Origin: Acidobacteriota bacterium
Lineage (GTDB): Bacteria > Acidobacteriota > Terriglobia > Bryobacterales > Bryobacteraceae
Assembly: GCA_005808475.1 (NCBI GenBank)
Contig: SYLY01000333.1
Span: 49,048 to 113,047, forward strand
Reading direction: 5' to 3'
Length of the DNA: 64,000 bases
The translations under genes and the position numbers were made by a program. Positions 49,869 through 58,383 of the stretch are shown piece after piece. Positions within the stretch are counted from its first letter, which is position 1; every line of letters begins with the position of its first letter. The notes beneath the pieces are model-generated. The model was not told the DNA's origin, ran no database searches, and worked only from the letters and a program-made list of their open reading frames with translations.

Positions 49869-51871
49869 CGCGCCGCCTTGGGGAAGTGCGACTCGTGCCA
49901 CCGCATCGAGCGGTCGATCCAATCGATCACGTGCTTCACTTCCTTGATGCCGTGCCCTTCGCGAGGATACCGGACGAACACCGTCTCGACGCCGACGTCC
50001 TTGAGCGCGATGAAGTACTGTTCGGCCTCCATCACGGGGACGTCGTTGTCGTTCTCCCCGTGGACCATCAGCACCGGCGTCGCGACTTTCGCCACGTGCT
50101 TCAGCGCGGATCGCTCCCACAACGTGTCCATCAAGTTGCCCTGGTGAGGGAAGATCCCGAAGGTCATCTGCTCGTATTGGTTGTAGTAGGTGGTGTAGTT
50201 GTAGCTGACCAGATTGACGATCGCCGCGGTGGGAATCGACGATTTGAACATCCGCGTCTGCGTGACCAGCCAGGCGCTGAGCTGTCCGCCATAGCTGACG
50301 CCCTCCACGCCGATGCGATCGCGGTCGATCCACGAATTCCGCCGCATGGCCGCTCCGACGCCGTAGAGCACGTCCTGACCCTCATTCCCGTTCTGATCGC
50401 CGAAAACCCCGTCGGCGAACGCCTGCCCGTATCCGGTGGAGCCGCGGTAGTTCACCATCAGCACGCCCCATCCCCGTCCCGCGTAGACCTGATTCTTGAA
50501 GTTGAACGCCGGCCCCTGCTGGCCATGCGGCCCCCCGTGGATCACCACGATTAGCGGATGCCGCGAGCCTTCGCTCATCCCGAGCGGCTTGGTCAGGAAA
50601 GCCTCCACGTCCCACTTGTTGTCGTTGCTGACGAAGGTGAACGGTTCGGTGGGCGCGATCTGCTTGTCTTTCAGAACGTCCGCGTTCAGGCCGGTGAGCT
50701 TGCGCGCTGGAGCGTCGCCCTGGCGCACGAAAACCTGTGCCTGATCTCCCGGCGTAGCCATCGTGTACGCGAGGACGCCCCGGGCCGCCGAGTACGAGCC
50801 GACCGTTCCGCGATCGCCCACCACCTTTCGCGCCGGTCCGCCGCGCAAAGGCAGTTGATACAGGTGGACCTCGCCGCGTTCCTGCACACTGAAATAGACC
50901 GACTGTCCGTCGGGCGCCCAAACGGGCTCGCCCTGGCGGTTGTCGACCCCCTTGCCGATCTCGCGGCGATTGCTTCCATCCGCGTCGATCGCCCAGAGGT
51001 GCGTGTCCTCCATGGTTGTTTCCAGGTCGGTGAGGCCGCGCTTACAGCCCTGGTAGACGATGGTCTTGCCATCCGGCGACCAACGGGGCCGGTACTCGAT
51101 GTTCTCGGTGGCGGTGACGCGGCGCAGTTTGCCATCGGAGGGGCGAACCGTGAGGATGTCGTAGTTGAAGAACTGATCCTCGTTCGGCTCGCGGTTGGAG
51201 CAGAACGCGATCTCCTCGCCGTCCGGCGACCAATCGATGGAGTGTTCGTAGTGGTTGCCGGTGGTGAGTTGGCGCGTCTGGCCGGATTGGAGATCGGCCA
51301 CGAAGATGTGGAGCCGCCTGTTGTCGTTGAAGCGCATCATCCCCTCGTCGGCATCCGGCTTGTAAAGATAGCGGGTGATGACGATCGGGTCGCCCGAAGC
51401 CTCGGCGGTTTCCGGACCCGGGACGGCGGTAACAAAGGCGAGGCTCCGCCCGTCCGGCGACCACGCGAATCGCTTGCCGGTGGACGGCAGCGGACTGTTG
51501 GTGCCGCTCAGCGGGGCCACGAACCTAGCGTTGCGGCCGTCGGCGTTGGCAACGATGAGTCCGTGCTTGCCGCGAAGGTGGCCGGAAAACGCGATCTTCG
51601 ATCCATCCGCCGACCATTCGGGGCTCGACGAGGCCTCCTTCCCGTCGCCAAGGCGGACGGCGGGCCCCGGCGTGACCGTGGCGATCCAGAGTTGCGAGTA
51701 GGGACGTCCATCGGTGTCGTTATTGACGACGGTGTAGGCAACCCGCGTACCGTCGGGGCTGACGCGGACATCGCCCGCCGCGCGGAGCTTGGGCAAATCG
51801 CCGGAGGTAAATGGGGCAGCCGCCAATGCCGCCGGCAACGCGAGGCAGAGGATCGATCGCGTCCTTATCAC
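49865..51871 (-). CDS. Secreted S9-family peptidase (acylaminoacyl-peptidase/DPP-like)
   Basis: A 668-residue exported serine peptidase (signal peptide to about residue 18), GTG start. An N-terminal TolB/WD40-like beta-propeller (VRVSPDGTRVAYTVV; SPEWSADGSKIAFSG) covers the C-terminal alpha/beta-hydrolase domain. Nucleophile motif GVEGVSYGGQLSAW, Asp in HGENDNDVPV, His in PREGHGI. It probably releases dipeptides or single residues from peptides outside the cytoplasm. First gene of the operon with the amino acid permease and the PQQ-propeller protein. Confidence 0.9.
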   Translation of the reverse strand: MIRTRSILCLALPAALAAAPFTSGDLPKLRAAGDVRVSPDGTRVAYTVVNNDTDGRPYSQLWIATVTPGPAVRLGDGKEASSSPEWSADGSKIAFSGHLRGKHGLIVANADGRNARFVAPLSGTNSPLPSTGKRFAWSPDGRSLAFVTAVPGPETAEASGDPIVITRYLYKPDADEGMMRFNDNRRLHIFVADLQSGQTRQLTTGNHYEHSIDWSPDGEEIAFCSNREPNEDQFFNYDILTVRPSDGKLRRVTATENIEYRPRWSPDGKTIVYQGCKRGLTDLETTMEDTHLWAIDADGSNRREIGKGVDNRQGEPVWAPDGQSVYFSVQERGEVHLYQLPLRGGPARKVVGDRGTVGSYSAARGVLAYTMATPGDQAQVFVRQGDAPARKLTGLNADVLKDKQIAPTEPFTFVSNDNKWDVEAFLTKPLGMSEGSRHPLIVVIHGGPHGQQGPAFNFKNQVYAGRGWGVLMVNYRGSTGYGQAFADGVFGDQNGNEGQDVLYGVGAAMRRNSWIDRDRIGVEGVSYGGQLSAWLVTQTRMFKSSIPTAAIVNLVSYNYTTYYNQYEQMTFGIFPHQGNLMDTLWERSALKHVAKVATPVLMVHGENDNDVPVMEAEQYFIALKDVGVETVFVRYPREGHGIKEVKHVIDWIDRSMRWHESHFPKAAR

Positions 51872-51877
51872 CGTTCA

Positions 51878-51883
51878 AGGATA
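51878..51883 (-). promoter_or_regulatory. -10 hexamer TATCCT, leaderless promoter of the S9 peptidase operon
   Basis: On the minus strand TATCCT is followed by six bases and the GTG start at 51871. Confidence 0.35.
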
Positions 51884-52017
51884 TCCCGAAAAAGACGCGC
51901 GCGAGGCAAACCGCGGCGCTGGTGCTTCGTCAAAAAGTCACACGAGGACGGAACCCGGAGCCGGAACGGATCGTAGTAAGGGCAAAGGGCTGGGGAGTTC
52001 GATAAGAGAGGCGAACC

Positions 52018-53376
52018 ATGAATCGAGCCCTGAGGGCCGTCCTCACAGGAATGGCCGCGGTATTGGCGTGCGCCGGCGCGGAGCCGGAGACCGCCATCGA
52101 GGAAGCGCTGGAACGCGGCAACCGGCTGCACCGCGCGGGGTCGTACCAGGAGGCGGCCCACGATTACGACGAAGCACTGAGGCTGGCGCGCCAGGGTGTT
52201 GGCGAGCCGCTGCTGGCGAAGTGCCTGAACAACCGCGCCGCCGCGCACATGGTGCGGCGGGAGTGGGAGGCCGCGGAAGCGCTGTTTCTCGAAGCCGCCG
52301 CGCTGTGGGAAAAGCTCGGCGCGGATGGTTCGTTGGCGTCCACGCTTTCGAACCTCGGCGAGCTGTCCCGGCAGCGCGGCCGGGCCGCCAGCGCCGGACG
52401 CTACTACCGGCGGGCGCTCGAGATCCGCGAGCGGCGTGGCGCGGCCGCGGAGATCGCGCTGGCGGTCAATGGCTTGGCGGTGGTCCACAAACAAGAGGGA
52501 CGGCTCGACGAAGCGGAGGCCGGGCTGCGGCGGGCGGTGGAACTCTTCGAGCGCGCGGGCGGGCCGGACGACGAACGTCTCGCGGCGCCTCTCAACAATC
52601 TGGCGGAAGTCCTCCGGCTTCGCGGCGATCGCAAGAGCGCGGAGCCGCTGTACCGCCGTTCGCTCGCGATCCGCGAACGCGTCGCGGGTCCGGAGCACCC
52701 GGAGGCCGCGGCGACGCTGAACAACCTGGGCGCGTTGCTGCAGGAGAGCGGCGATTTCGAGGCGGCGGAGAAGTGCTACCTCCGGTCGCTGGAAATCCGG
52801 CGCAAGAAGCTGGGCTCCGCGCATCCGAGCGTGGCGATCTCGCTCAACAACCTCGCGTCGCTCTACCGCAAGGCGCACCGCGTCGACGAGGCGCTCCCGC
52901 TCTTCCAGGAGGCTCTCGCCCTGACGGATGGCGCGCGTGGCGAAGCGGCGATCGCGGCTTCGATCCTGAACAACATCGCCGAGATGTACGTCGAATCCGG
53001 CCGCTTGGCCGAGGCGGAGCCGCTGTTCCGCCGGGCGATCGGCCTGCATGGCCAATGGCCAAGTCCGAATCCTGTCGATGTGGCGGGGATCCGGCAGAAC
53101 CTGGGAGTTCTATTCGCGAAGCAGGGCAAGTACAAGGCCGCCGAGCAGATGTACCGCGCGGCCCTCGAGATCAACGAACGTGTGCTCGGCTATGACCACA
53201 TCGCCACCGCGGACCTGGTGCACCTGCTCGCCACCACCTGTCACGCACAGGGCCGGATCACGGAGGCCCGCAAGTTGTACCAGCGGGCCGAGGCGATTTT
53301 CCAGCCGTCGGGTCATCCGGGCGCGAAGCTGGCGCGAGACGGTTACGCATCGACGTTTCAGCAGCGGAAGAAGTAG
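52018..53376 (+). CDS. Secreted TPR protein (kinesin-light-chain-like repeats)
   Basis: A 452-residue exported protein (MNRALRAVLTGMAAVLACAGA signal) with TPR_10/TPR_12-type repeats of ~42 residues (RLAAPLNNLAEVLRLRGDRK; EAAATLNNLGALLQESGDFE; IAASILNNIAEMYVESGRLA). Such repeats bind proteins. GAGAGG just upstream of the ATG fixes the start. The 146-base region between this gene and the divergent S9 peptidase shows no other feature. Confidence 0.82.
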   Translation: MNRALRAVLTGMAAVLACAGAEPETAIEEALERGNRLHRAGSYQEAAHDYDEALRLARQGVGEPLLAKCLNNRAAAHMVRREWEAAEALFLEAAALWEKLGADGSLASTLSNLGELSRQRGRAASAGRYYRRALEIRERRGAAAEIALAVNGLAVVHKQEGRLDEAEAGLRRAVELFERAGGPDDERLAAPLNNLAEVLRLRGDRKSAEPLYRRSLAIRERVAGPEHPEAAATLNNLGALLQESGDFEAAEKCYLRSLEIRRKKLGSAHPSVAISLNNLASLYRKAHRVDEALPLFQEALALTDGARGEAAIAASILNNIAEMYVESGRLAEAEPLFRRAIGLHGQWPSPNPVDVAGIRQNLGVLFAKQGKYKAAEQMYRAALEINERVLGYDHIATADLVHLLATTCHAQGRITEARKLYQRAEAIFQPSGHPGAKLARDGYASTFQQRKK

Positions 53377-53392
53377 CCGCCGGGGGCGTTGG

Positions 53393-53398
53393 TAGAAT
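53393..53398 (+). promoter_or_regulatory. -10 hexamer TAGAAT, near-leaderless promoter of the AlbA_2-ATPase-TPR gene
   Basis: TAGAAT followed by eight bases and the GTG at 53407; it disfavors an upstream in-frame TTG at 53389. Confidence 0.4.
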
Positions 53399-53406
53399 CG
53401 AAGCGA

Positions 53407-55365
53407 GTGCCCGGCCCGCTGATCGATCTCTCGTCCCTGATGAGCCCCATCGAGGGAGAGAGTTGGAGAATCGAGTACAAGCCCGGCTGGGACGCCTATT
53501 CGGAAGAGTCCGCGATCCGAACCATCGCGGCGTTCGCCAACGACTATCTGAACGCCAACGGCGGCTACATCGTCGTGGGCGTGGAAGAGAACGCGGGCCT
53601 TCCCTCGTTGCCTCCCAAGGGACTCGAGGGCGTCGACTTGGACGAGAGAATTCGAGGCGCGTGTAGCCGCATCCGACCCGAGTACTTGCCGATGATGGAG
53701 CCGCGCGAGTTCCAAGGCCGGCGCGTTCTCGTGATTTTCGCCCCCGCCGGCGAGACCCCGCCGTATCGCGCACCCGGGCGTGACAAGGATCCCGCCTACT
53801 GGGTGCGCGTCAACTCGGAAACGGTGGAAGCCAAGGGAGCCACGTTGGAGCGGCTCATCGAAAAGTCGTCGCGAATTCCCTTCGACGACCGCCGCAACTT
53901 CGAGTGGCCCCTTGACGAGATTTCGCCGACGCTGGTCCGCAAGCATCTGTCCGATGTCCGCAGCGACTTTGCGAGTGACGGCCTCGTCCCGGCGGATGAC
54001 CAGTTGTACCGCCGGCTCGGACTGGTCGCGAAGGTCAACTCCCATGAGGTCCCTCGAAATATCGCACTGCTTTTCTTCTCGGAGCGTCCGGAAAAATACT
54101 TCCGCGGGGCGACGATCGAGATCGCGCAGTTTCACGACGACGCCGGCGGCGACCTGATCGAAGAGAAACACGTGAGGGGGCCGCTGTCCAGCCAGATCCA
54201 TGAAGCGTTGCGCTACCTGGAGTCGATGACGAGCGTGATGGTCCGGAAAGTGCCGGGAGTGGCCCAAGCCGAGCGGTCGGTCGCTTTCCCATACGAGGCC
54301 ATGGAGGAGGCTTTGGTCAATGCGATCTACCACAGGTCCTACGACCCTGGGACCGTTGAACCGACCAAGATCTACCTTTATCCGGACCGCCTCGAGATCA
54401 TCAGCTATCCGGGACCCGTTCCGGGAATCACCAAGGACGCGTTCAGCGGTGACCGGCCGGCTCCCCCAACTCCCGCTCGCAACCGCCGCATCGGCGAGTT
54501 CTTGAAGGAGTTGCGGCTCGCCGAGGGCAGGGGAACCGGAGTCCCGAAGATTCGCCGGCAGATGCGCCAGAACGGTTCTCCGACGCCCGAGTTCGACTTC
54601 GGCGACGACTGGTTCCGGGTCACTCTTCCCGCTCACCCTCAGTACCGGGTGGTGCACTCACTACGGGAATCGGCGAGACTCTGGGCGATCGGGCAGCGGC
54701 CCGAGGCACTGGAACGAGTAGAGGCAGCGGCGGCGGACTACCCCGGTTCCGGCGCGCTGACCGGCCAGACGATCGAATACGCGAATGCGTTGGGCGAGTG
54801 GGATCGGGCCAAAGCGGCGTTCGAGCGGTTCGAGTCCGCTGAGCCGAAGTCGGAGGCGGCCATTCCGTGGCTGCGGTTCGCCGACGGACTCATCGCCCGC
54901 GGCGCGGTTCAAGAAGCCAGGCAAGTACTGGATCGCGCGCCGGCGCAGGACACCACCGACGAGTCGCTGGACCTGGCGATCCTCAGAAAACGCGCGGGCG
55001 ACTTCGCCGGCGCGCACCTTTTGTTCGAGGCCTCCCGCACCGGCCAATCGCGCAACGCGAAGTTCCTGCACGAATTCGCGCAGGTCAAGATGCAGATCTC
55101 CGGCGAGTTCCGCAAGAAGCGCGACGAGGCGAACCGGAAGCGGATTCTCGCGGAAGCGGAGGCGCTCCTCCGAGACGCCATCGAGCTGTCGCAGGATCAG
55201 GTCCGGCGCGCCTGGTGTTATGTCGACCTCGCCAAAGTGCTCGACTGGTCGGGAGCCCCCACTGGCGTCGTCGAAGAGGCGTACCATGCCGCGCTCGCGA
55301 TTCGGCCCGATCCCTCGATCGAGGAACGCTTCCGCCTCTGGAAGGCAGGCCGCCGGAAACGCTGA
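53407..55365 (+). CDS. AlbA_2 / HATPase-like / TPR fusion protein
   Basis: A 652-residue protein. The N-terminus is an AlbA_2 (Schlafen-type, PF04326) domain (IEYKPGWDAYSEESAIRTI; AFANDYLNANGGYIVVGVEE; YWVRVNSETVEAKG). A HATPase_c_4-type ATPase region follows (EEALVNAIYHRSYDPG; PDRLEIISYPGPVPG; LRLAEGRGTGVPKIRRQM), the usual combination in AlbA_2 transcriptional regulators/ATPases. The last ~240 residues are TPR-like helices (ALERVEAAAADYPGSGALTG; EARQVLDRAPAQD), which I have not seen commonly fused to this pair. GTG start supported by the upstream hexamer. A regulatory or defence-type role is possible but not shown. Confidence 0.72.
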   Translation: MPGPLIDLSSLMSPIEGESWRIEYKPGWDAYSEESAIRTIAAFANDYLNANGGYIVVGVEENAGLPSLPPKGLEGVDLDERIRGACSRIRPEYLPMMEPREFQGRRVLVIFAPAGETPPYRAPGRDKDPAYWVRVNSETVEAKGATLERLIEKSSRIPFDDRRNFEWPLDEISPTLVRKHLSDVRSDFASDGLVPADDQLYRRLGLVAKVNSHEVPRNIALLFFSERPEKYFRGATIEIAQFHDDAGGDLIEEKHVRGPLSSQIHEALRYLESMTSVMVRKVPGVAQAERSVAFPYEAMEEALVNAIYHRSYDPGTVEPTKIYLYPDRLEIISYPGPVPGITKDAFSGDRPAPPTPARNRRIGEFLKELRLAEGRGTGVPKIRRQMRQNGSPTPEFDFGDDWFRVTLPAHPQYRVVHSLRESARLWAIGQRPEALERVEAAAADYPGSGALTGQTIEYANALGEWDRAKAAFERFESAEPKSEAAIPWLRFADGLIARGAVQEARQVLDRAPAQDTTDESLDLAILRKRAGDFAGAHLLFEASRTGQSRNAKFLHEFAQVKMQISGEFRKKRDEANRKRILAEAEALLRDAIELSQDQVRRAWCYVDLAKVLDWSGAPTGVVEEAYHAALAIRPDPSIEERFRLWKAGRRKR

Positions 55366-55375
55366 GCCGCCGTGG

Positions 55376-55381
55376 TACGCT
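55376..55381 (+). promoter_or_regulatory. -10 hexamer TACGCT, leaderless promoter of the PSD1/DUF1501 operon
   Basis: TACGCT, six bases, then the GTG at 55388. Confidence 0.35.
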
Positions 55382-55387
55382 ACTTCC

Positions 55388-58381
55388 GTGAAATCGATCC
55401 TTGCAGCCGCGCTCGCCTCGAGCGCTTTCGCGGCTGAACCCGGCGTCGAGCACTTCGAATCCAAGGTTCGCCCGCTACTGGCGCAAAAGTGCTACTCCTG
55501 CCATAGCTCCAAGCTCGCGTCGCCCATGGCCGGACTGCGGCTCGACGACACGCAGTCGCTCGCGTCGACGGTCACGCCCAAGAACGCCGCCGCCAGCCGC
55601 TTGATCCAAGCGGTCCGATACCAGACCAAGGGCATGCCGCCCACGGGCCGGCTCCCGCAAGAGGAAATCGACGCGCTGGCGCGGTGGGTGGAGATGGGAG
55701 CGCCGCAGCCGGAAGCGGCCGCGCCTCGATCCGCGGCGGCGAAAGCGGCGGCGGCGAAGGATCATTGGGCCTGGCAGCCGCTCCAGCCTGGCAGCGGATC
55801 CATCGACGATCTGGTGCTGGCGCGGCTCGCCGGCAGCGGTCTCGCGATGTCGCCGCCAGCCGCGCATCGCACCTTCATCCGCCGCCTCGCCTTCGATCTG
55901 ACCGGACTCCCGCCCGAACTGGCGGACTACGATCTCACCGCGGAGCAAGCCGTCGAGCGCTACCTCGGCTCGCCCCGCTTCGGCGAACGGTGGGCGCGCC
56001 ACTGGATGGATGTGGCTCGCTACGCCGACACCGGCTTTCTGGGACGCGCGTTCCTGGTCTCGTTCGGATATCGCGACTGGCTCACCGGCGCCTTCAACCG
56101 CGACCTCCCTTACGACCGCTTCGTCGCGCTGCAACTCGCCGCCGATCAACTCGGCGCGGACAAAGCCGATCACGCCGCGCTCGGGTTTCTGTCGCTCGGC
56201 GCGAATCCGAACCGCGCCACCGACCTGCCCGACGTGGTCGACGACCGCATCGACCTCGTCTCCCGCAGCCTGCTCGGACTCACCGTCAGTTGCGCCCGCT
56301 GCCACGACCACAAGTACGATCCGATCCCCACCCGCGACTACTATTCGCTCTACGGCGTGTTCGCCAACACCAAGTACGGCGGCGAGCCCGTCCAACTGGC
56401 GGCGCTCCCGGCTTTCTACGAAAAGCGCGCCGCCGAACGCCGCAAGAACCGCCAGGACTACATCGCCGAACGGCTCGAGGAGCTCCGCGCGGAGTTCCGC
56501 GATCCGAAGGAAGTCCGGCGCTTTCTGGACGCGCTGTGGGAAGGCCGAGACATGGGACGCTCCGGCCTCGAGAGTCTGGCCCGCGAACGGAATCTGAATT
56601 CGCTGGTGCTCATGCGATGGGCGGCGCGAACCAAAGATCCGGTATTCGACGAATGGCGCGCCGCCAAGGCGAGCCCCGCGGATGCCTACTCCGCCAGGCT
56701 CGCCAATCCGCCGGACGCGCGATGGAAGGCTCTGCTCCACGGTCCGGACGCGCCGCCGGAAGTTCCGGTCGAGGACTTCCCTTCGATCATGACCGAAGGC
56801 GACGCCAACACCACGCGCGACCTGCAGTGGCAGTATGAGGAGATCCTGAACGACGCGGCCTACCGCGGGTCGCGCGGCATCGTGCTCGGCGCGCGCGATC
56901 GCGATGCGATCAAGCCATCGTTCGTGTTCGTGCGCGGCAATCAGAACGACCTCGGAGACGCGGTGGGACGCTGCTTTCCCAGCGTGCTCGCCCGGCAGCC
57001 GGATTGCTTCGAATCCGGCACGGGCCGGCTCGAACTCGCGCGCGCGATCGCCAGTCCGCGCAACCCGATCGCCGCGCGCGTGGCCGTGAATCGCGTGTGG
57101 CAACACTTGTTCGGCGAAGGTTTGGTGCGCACGCCCAGCGACTTCGGCGTCCGCGGCGATCCACCTACTCATCCCGAACTGCTCGACTCGCTGGCGGACG
57201 GCTTCATGCGCGACGGATGGTCGGTCAAGCAACTCATCCGGCGGATCGTGCTGTCGCGGACCTATCGACAGTCGAGCGCCGGCCGCCCCGAGGCGCTCGC
57301 CAAGGATCCCGAGAACAAGCTGCTGTGGCGCATGAACCGGCGGCGGCTCGATTTCGAGGCGTTGCGAGACGGCATGCTGGCGGTGGCCGGTAAGCTCGAT
57401 CCCACCATCGGCGGGCAGCCGGTCTCCATCGTCGCGACGCCGGCCGATCCCCGCCGCACGATGTACGCCGCCGTCGAGCGGGAGCGGCCGCTGGCGCTGC
57501 TGAAGACGTTCGATGTCGCCGATCCCGAGCAGCACTCGCCGCAGCGGTATCAGACCACGGTTCCTCAGCAAGGCCTGTTCTTGTTGAACAGCCCCTTTCT
57601 CGGCGAGATGGCGCGGAGTCTGGCGGCGCGCGCCGGCGATCTGAACGGCCTCTACCGGCTGGCGCTCGGGCGCGACGCGACTTCGCCGGAGATCTCCAGA
57701 GCCGAACCGTTCTGGCGCGGCGGAGATCCGGTGGAGCCATCTCCCGAACCTGGCGCGTGGCGTTACGGCACGGCCGCGTTCGACCCCGAATCCGGCAAGG
57801 TCGCGGACTTCCGGCCTTTCCGGTTCTTCACCGGCGCCGCGTGGCGGAACGCTTCGGCAGGCGTCGACCGCGAAACGGGAGTCGCCCGGCTGACGGCGGA
57901 CGGCGGCGCGCCCGGCGACGATCTGCGCGCTTGCGCGGTGCGCCGTTGGATTTCTCCCGTGGACGGCGAACTTCGGATCGAGGCGAAGCTGGTGCACGCG
58001 GTGGGTGCGTTCGACCTGCGATTCAAGCTGAGCAACGGCATCCGCGGATGGATCGTGTCGGACCGGCAAGGCGTGCTCGGCAAATGGCGCATCGATCCGC
58101 CGCCTCCGCCCAAGGACCACCTCAGCTACAAGGCCAACCCGGGCATCGAGACCAATCTCGACGCGGTGCGCGTGTCGCGCGGCGAGGCGCTCGATTTCGT
58201 GGTCGACTCGATCGGCGACTACGAGTCGGACGACTTCAACTGGAGTCCGAAGCTGACAGCCGCGGGCAAGACCTGGGACGCGCGGAAGGACTTCGCCGGT
58301 CCCGCGTTCCCCAAACTCACGCCGCGCGAGCAGCTCGCGCAGGTACTTCTACTCACCAACGAATTCGCGTTTCTCGATTAG
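55388..58381 (+). CDS. PSCyt1/PSCyt2(DUF1549)/PSD1(DUF1553) cytochrome-like protein
   Basis: A 997-residue exported protein of the Planctomycete-type cytochrome family. Signal peptide (ILAAALASSAFAA), a c-heme motif CYSCHS near residue 38 (PSCyt1), the DUF1549 domain (FIRRLAFDLTGLPPE; RYLGSPRFGERWARHWMDVARYAD), SCARCHDHKYDPIP, and DUF1553 (NPIAARVAVNRVWQHLFGEG; TPSDFGVRGDPPTHPELL; RMNRRRLDFEALRDGML). Between residues ~785 and 975 a beta-sandwich-like segment (WRYGTAAFDPESGKVADF) is inserted before the terminal QVLLLTNEFAFLD. The role in carbon degradation or redox chemistry is not established. Confidence 0.85.
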   Translation: MKSILAAALASSAFAAEPGVEHFESKVRPLLAQKCYSCHSSKLASPMAGLRLDDTQSLASTVTPKNAAASRLIQAVRYQTKGMPPTGRLPQEEIDALARWVEMGAPQPEAAAPRSAAAKAAAAKDHWAWQPLQPGSGSIDDLVLARLAGSGLAMSPPAAHRTFIRRLAFDLTGLPPELADYDLTAEQAVERYLGSPRFGERWARHWMDVARYADTGFLGRAFLVSFGYRDWLTGAFNRDLPYDRFVALQLAADQLGADKADHAALGFLSLGANPNRATDLPDVVDDRIDLVSRSLLGLTVSCARCHDHKYDPIPTRDYYSLYGVFANTKYGGEPVQLAALPAFYEKRAAERRKNRQDYIAERLEELRAEFRDPKEVRRFLDALWEGRDMGRSGLESLARERNLNSLVLMRWAARTKDPVFDEWRAAKASPADAYSARLANPPDARWKALLHGPDAPPEVPVEDFPSIMTEGDANTTRDLQWQYEEILNDAAYRGSRGIVLGARDRDAIKPSFVFVRGNQNDLGDAVGRCFPSVLARQPDCFESGTGRLELARAIASPRNPIAARVAVNRVWQHLFGEGLVRTPSDFGVRGDPPTHPELLDSLADGFMRDGWSVKQLIRRIVLSRTYRQSSAGRPEALAKDPENKLLWRMNRRRLDFEALRDGMLAVAGKLDPTIGGQPVSIVATPADPRRTMYAAVERERPLALLKTFDVADPEQHSPQRYQTTVPQQGLFLLNSPFLGEMARSLAARAGDLNGLYRLALGRDATSPEISRAEPFWRGGDPVEPSPEPGAWRYGTAAFDPESGKVADFRPFRFFTGAAWRNASAGVDRETGVARLTADGGAPGDDLRACAVRRWISPVDGELRIEAKLVHAVGAFDLRFKLSNGIRGWIVSDRQGVLGKWRIDPPPPPKDHLSYKANPGIETNLDAVRVSRGEALDFVVDSIGDYESDDFNWSPKLTAAGKTWDARKDFAGPAFPKLTPREQLAQVLLLTNEFAFLD

Positions 58382-58383
58382 CG

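Noticed and set aside
55475..58120. 881-codon minus-strand frame antisense to the PSD1 protein
   Set aside because: Shadow of a gene with clear heme and DUF1549/DUF1553 motifs.
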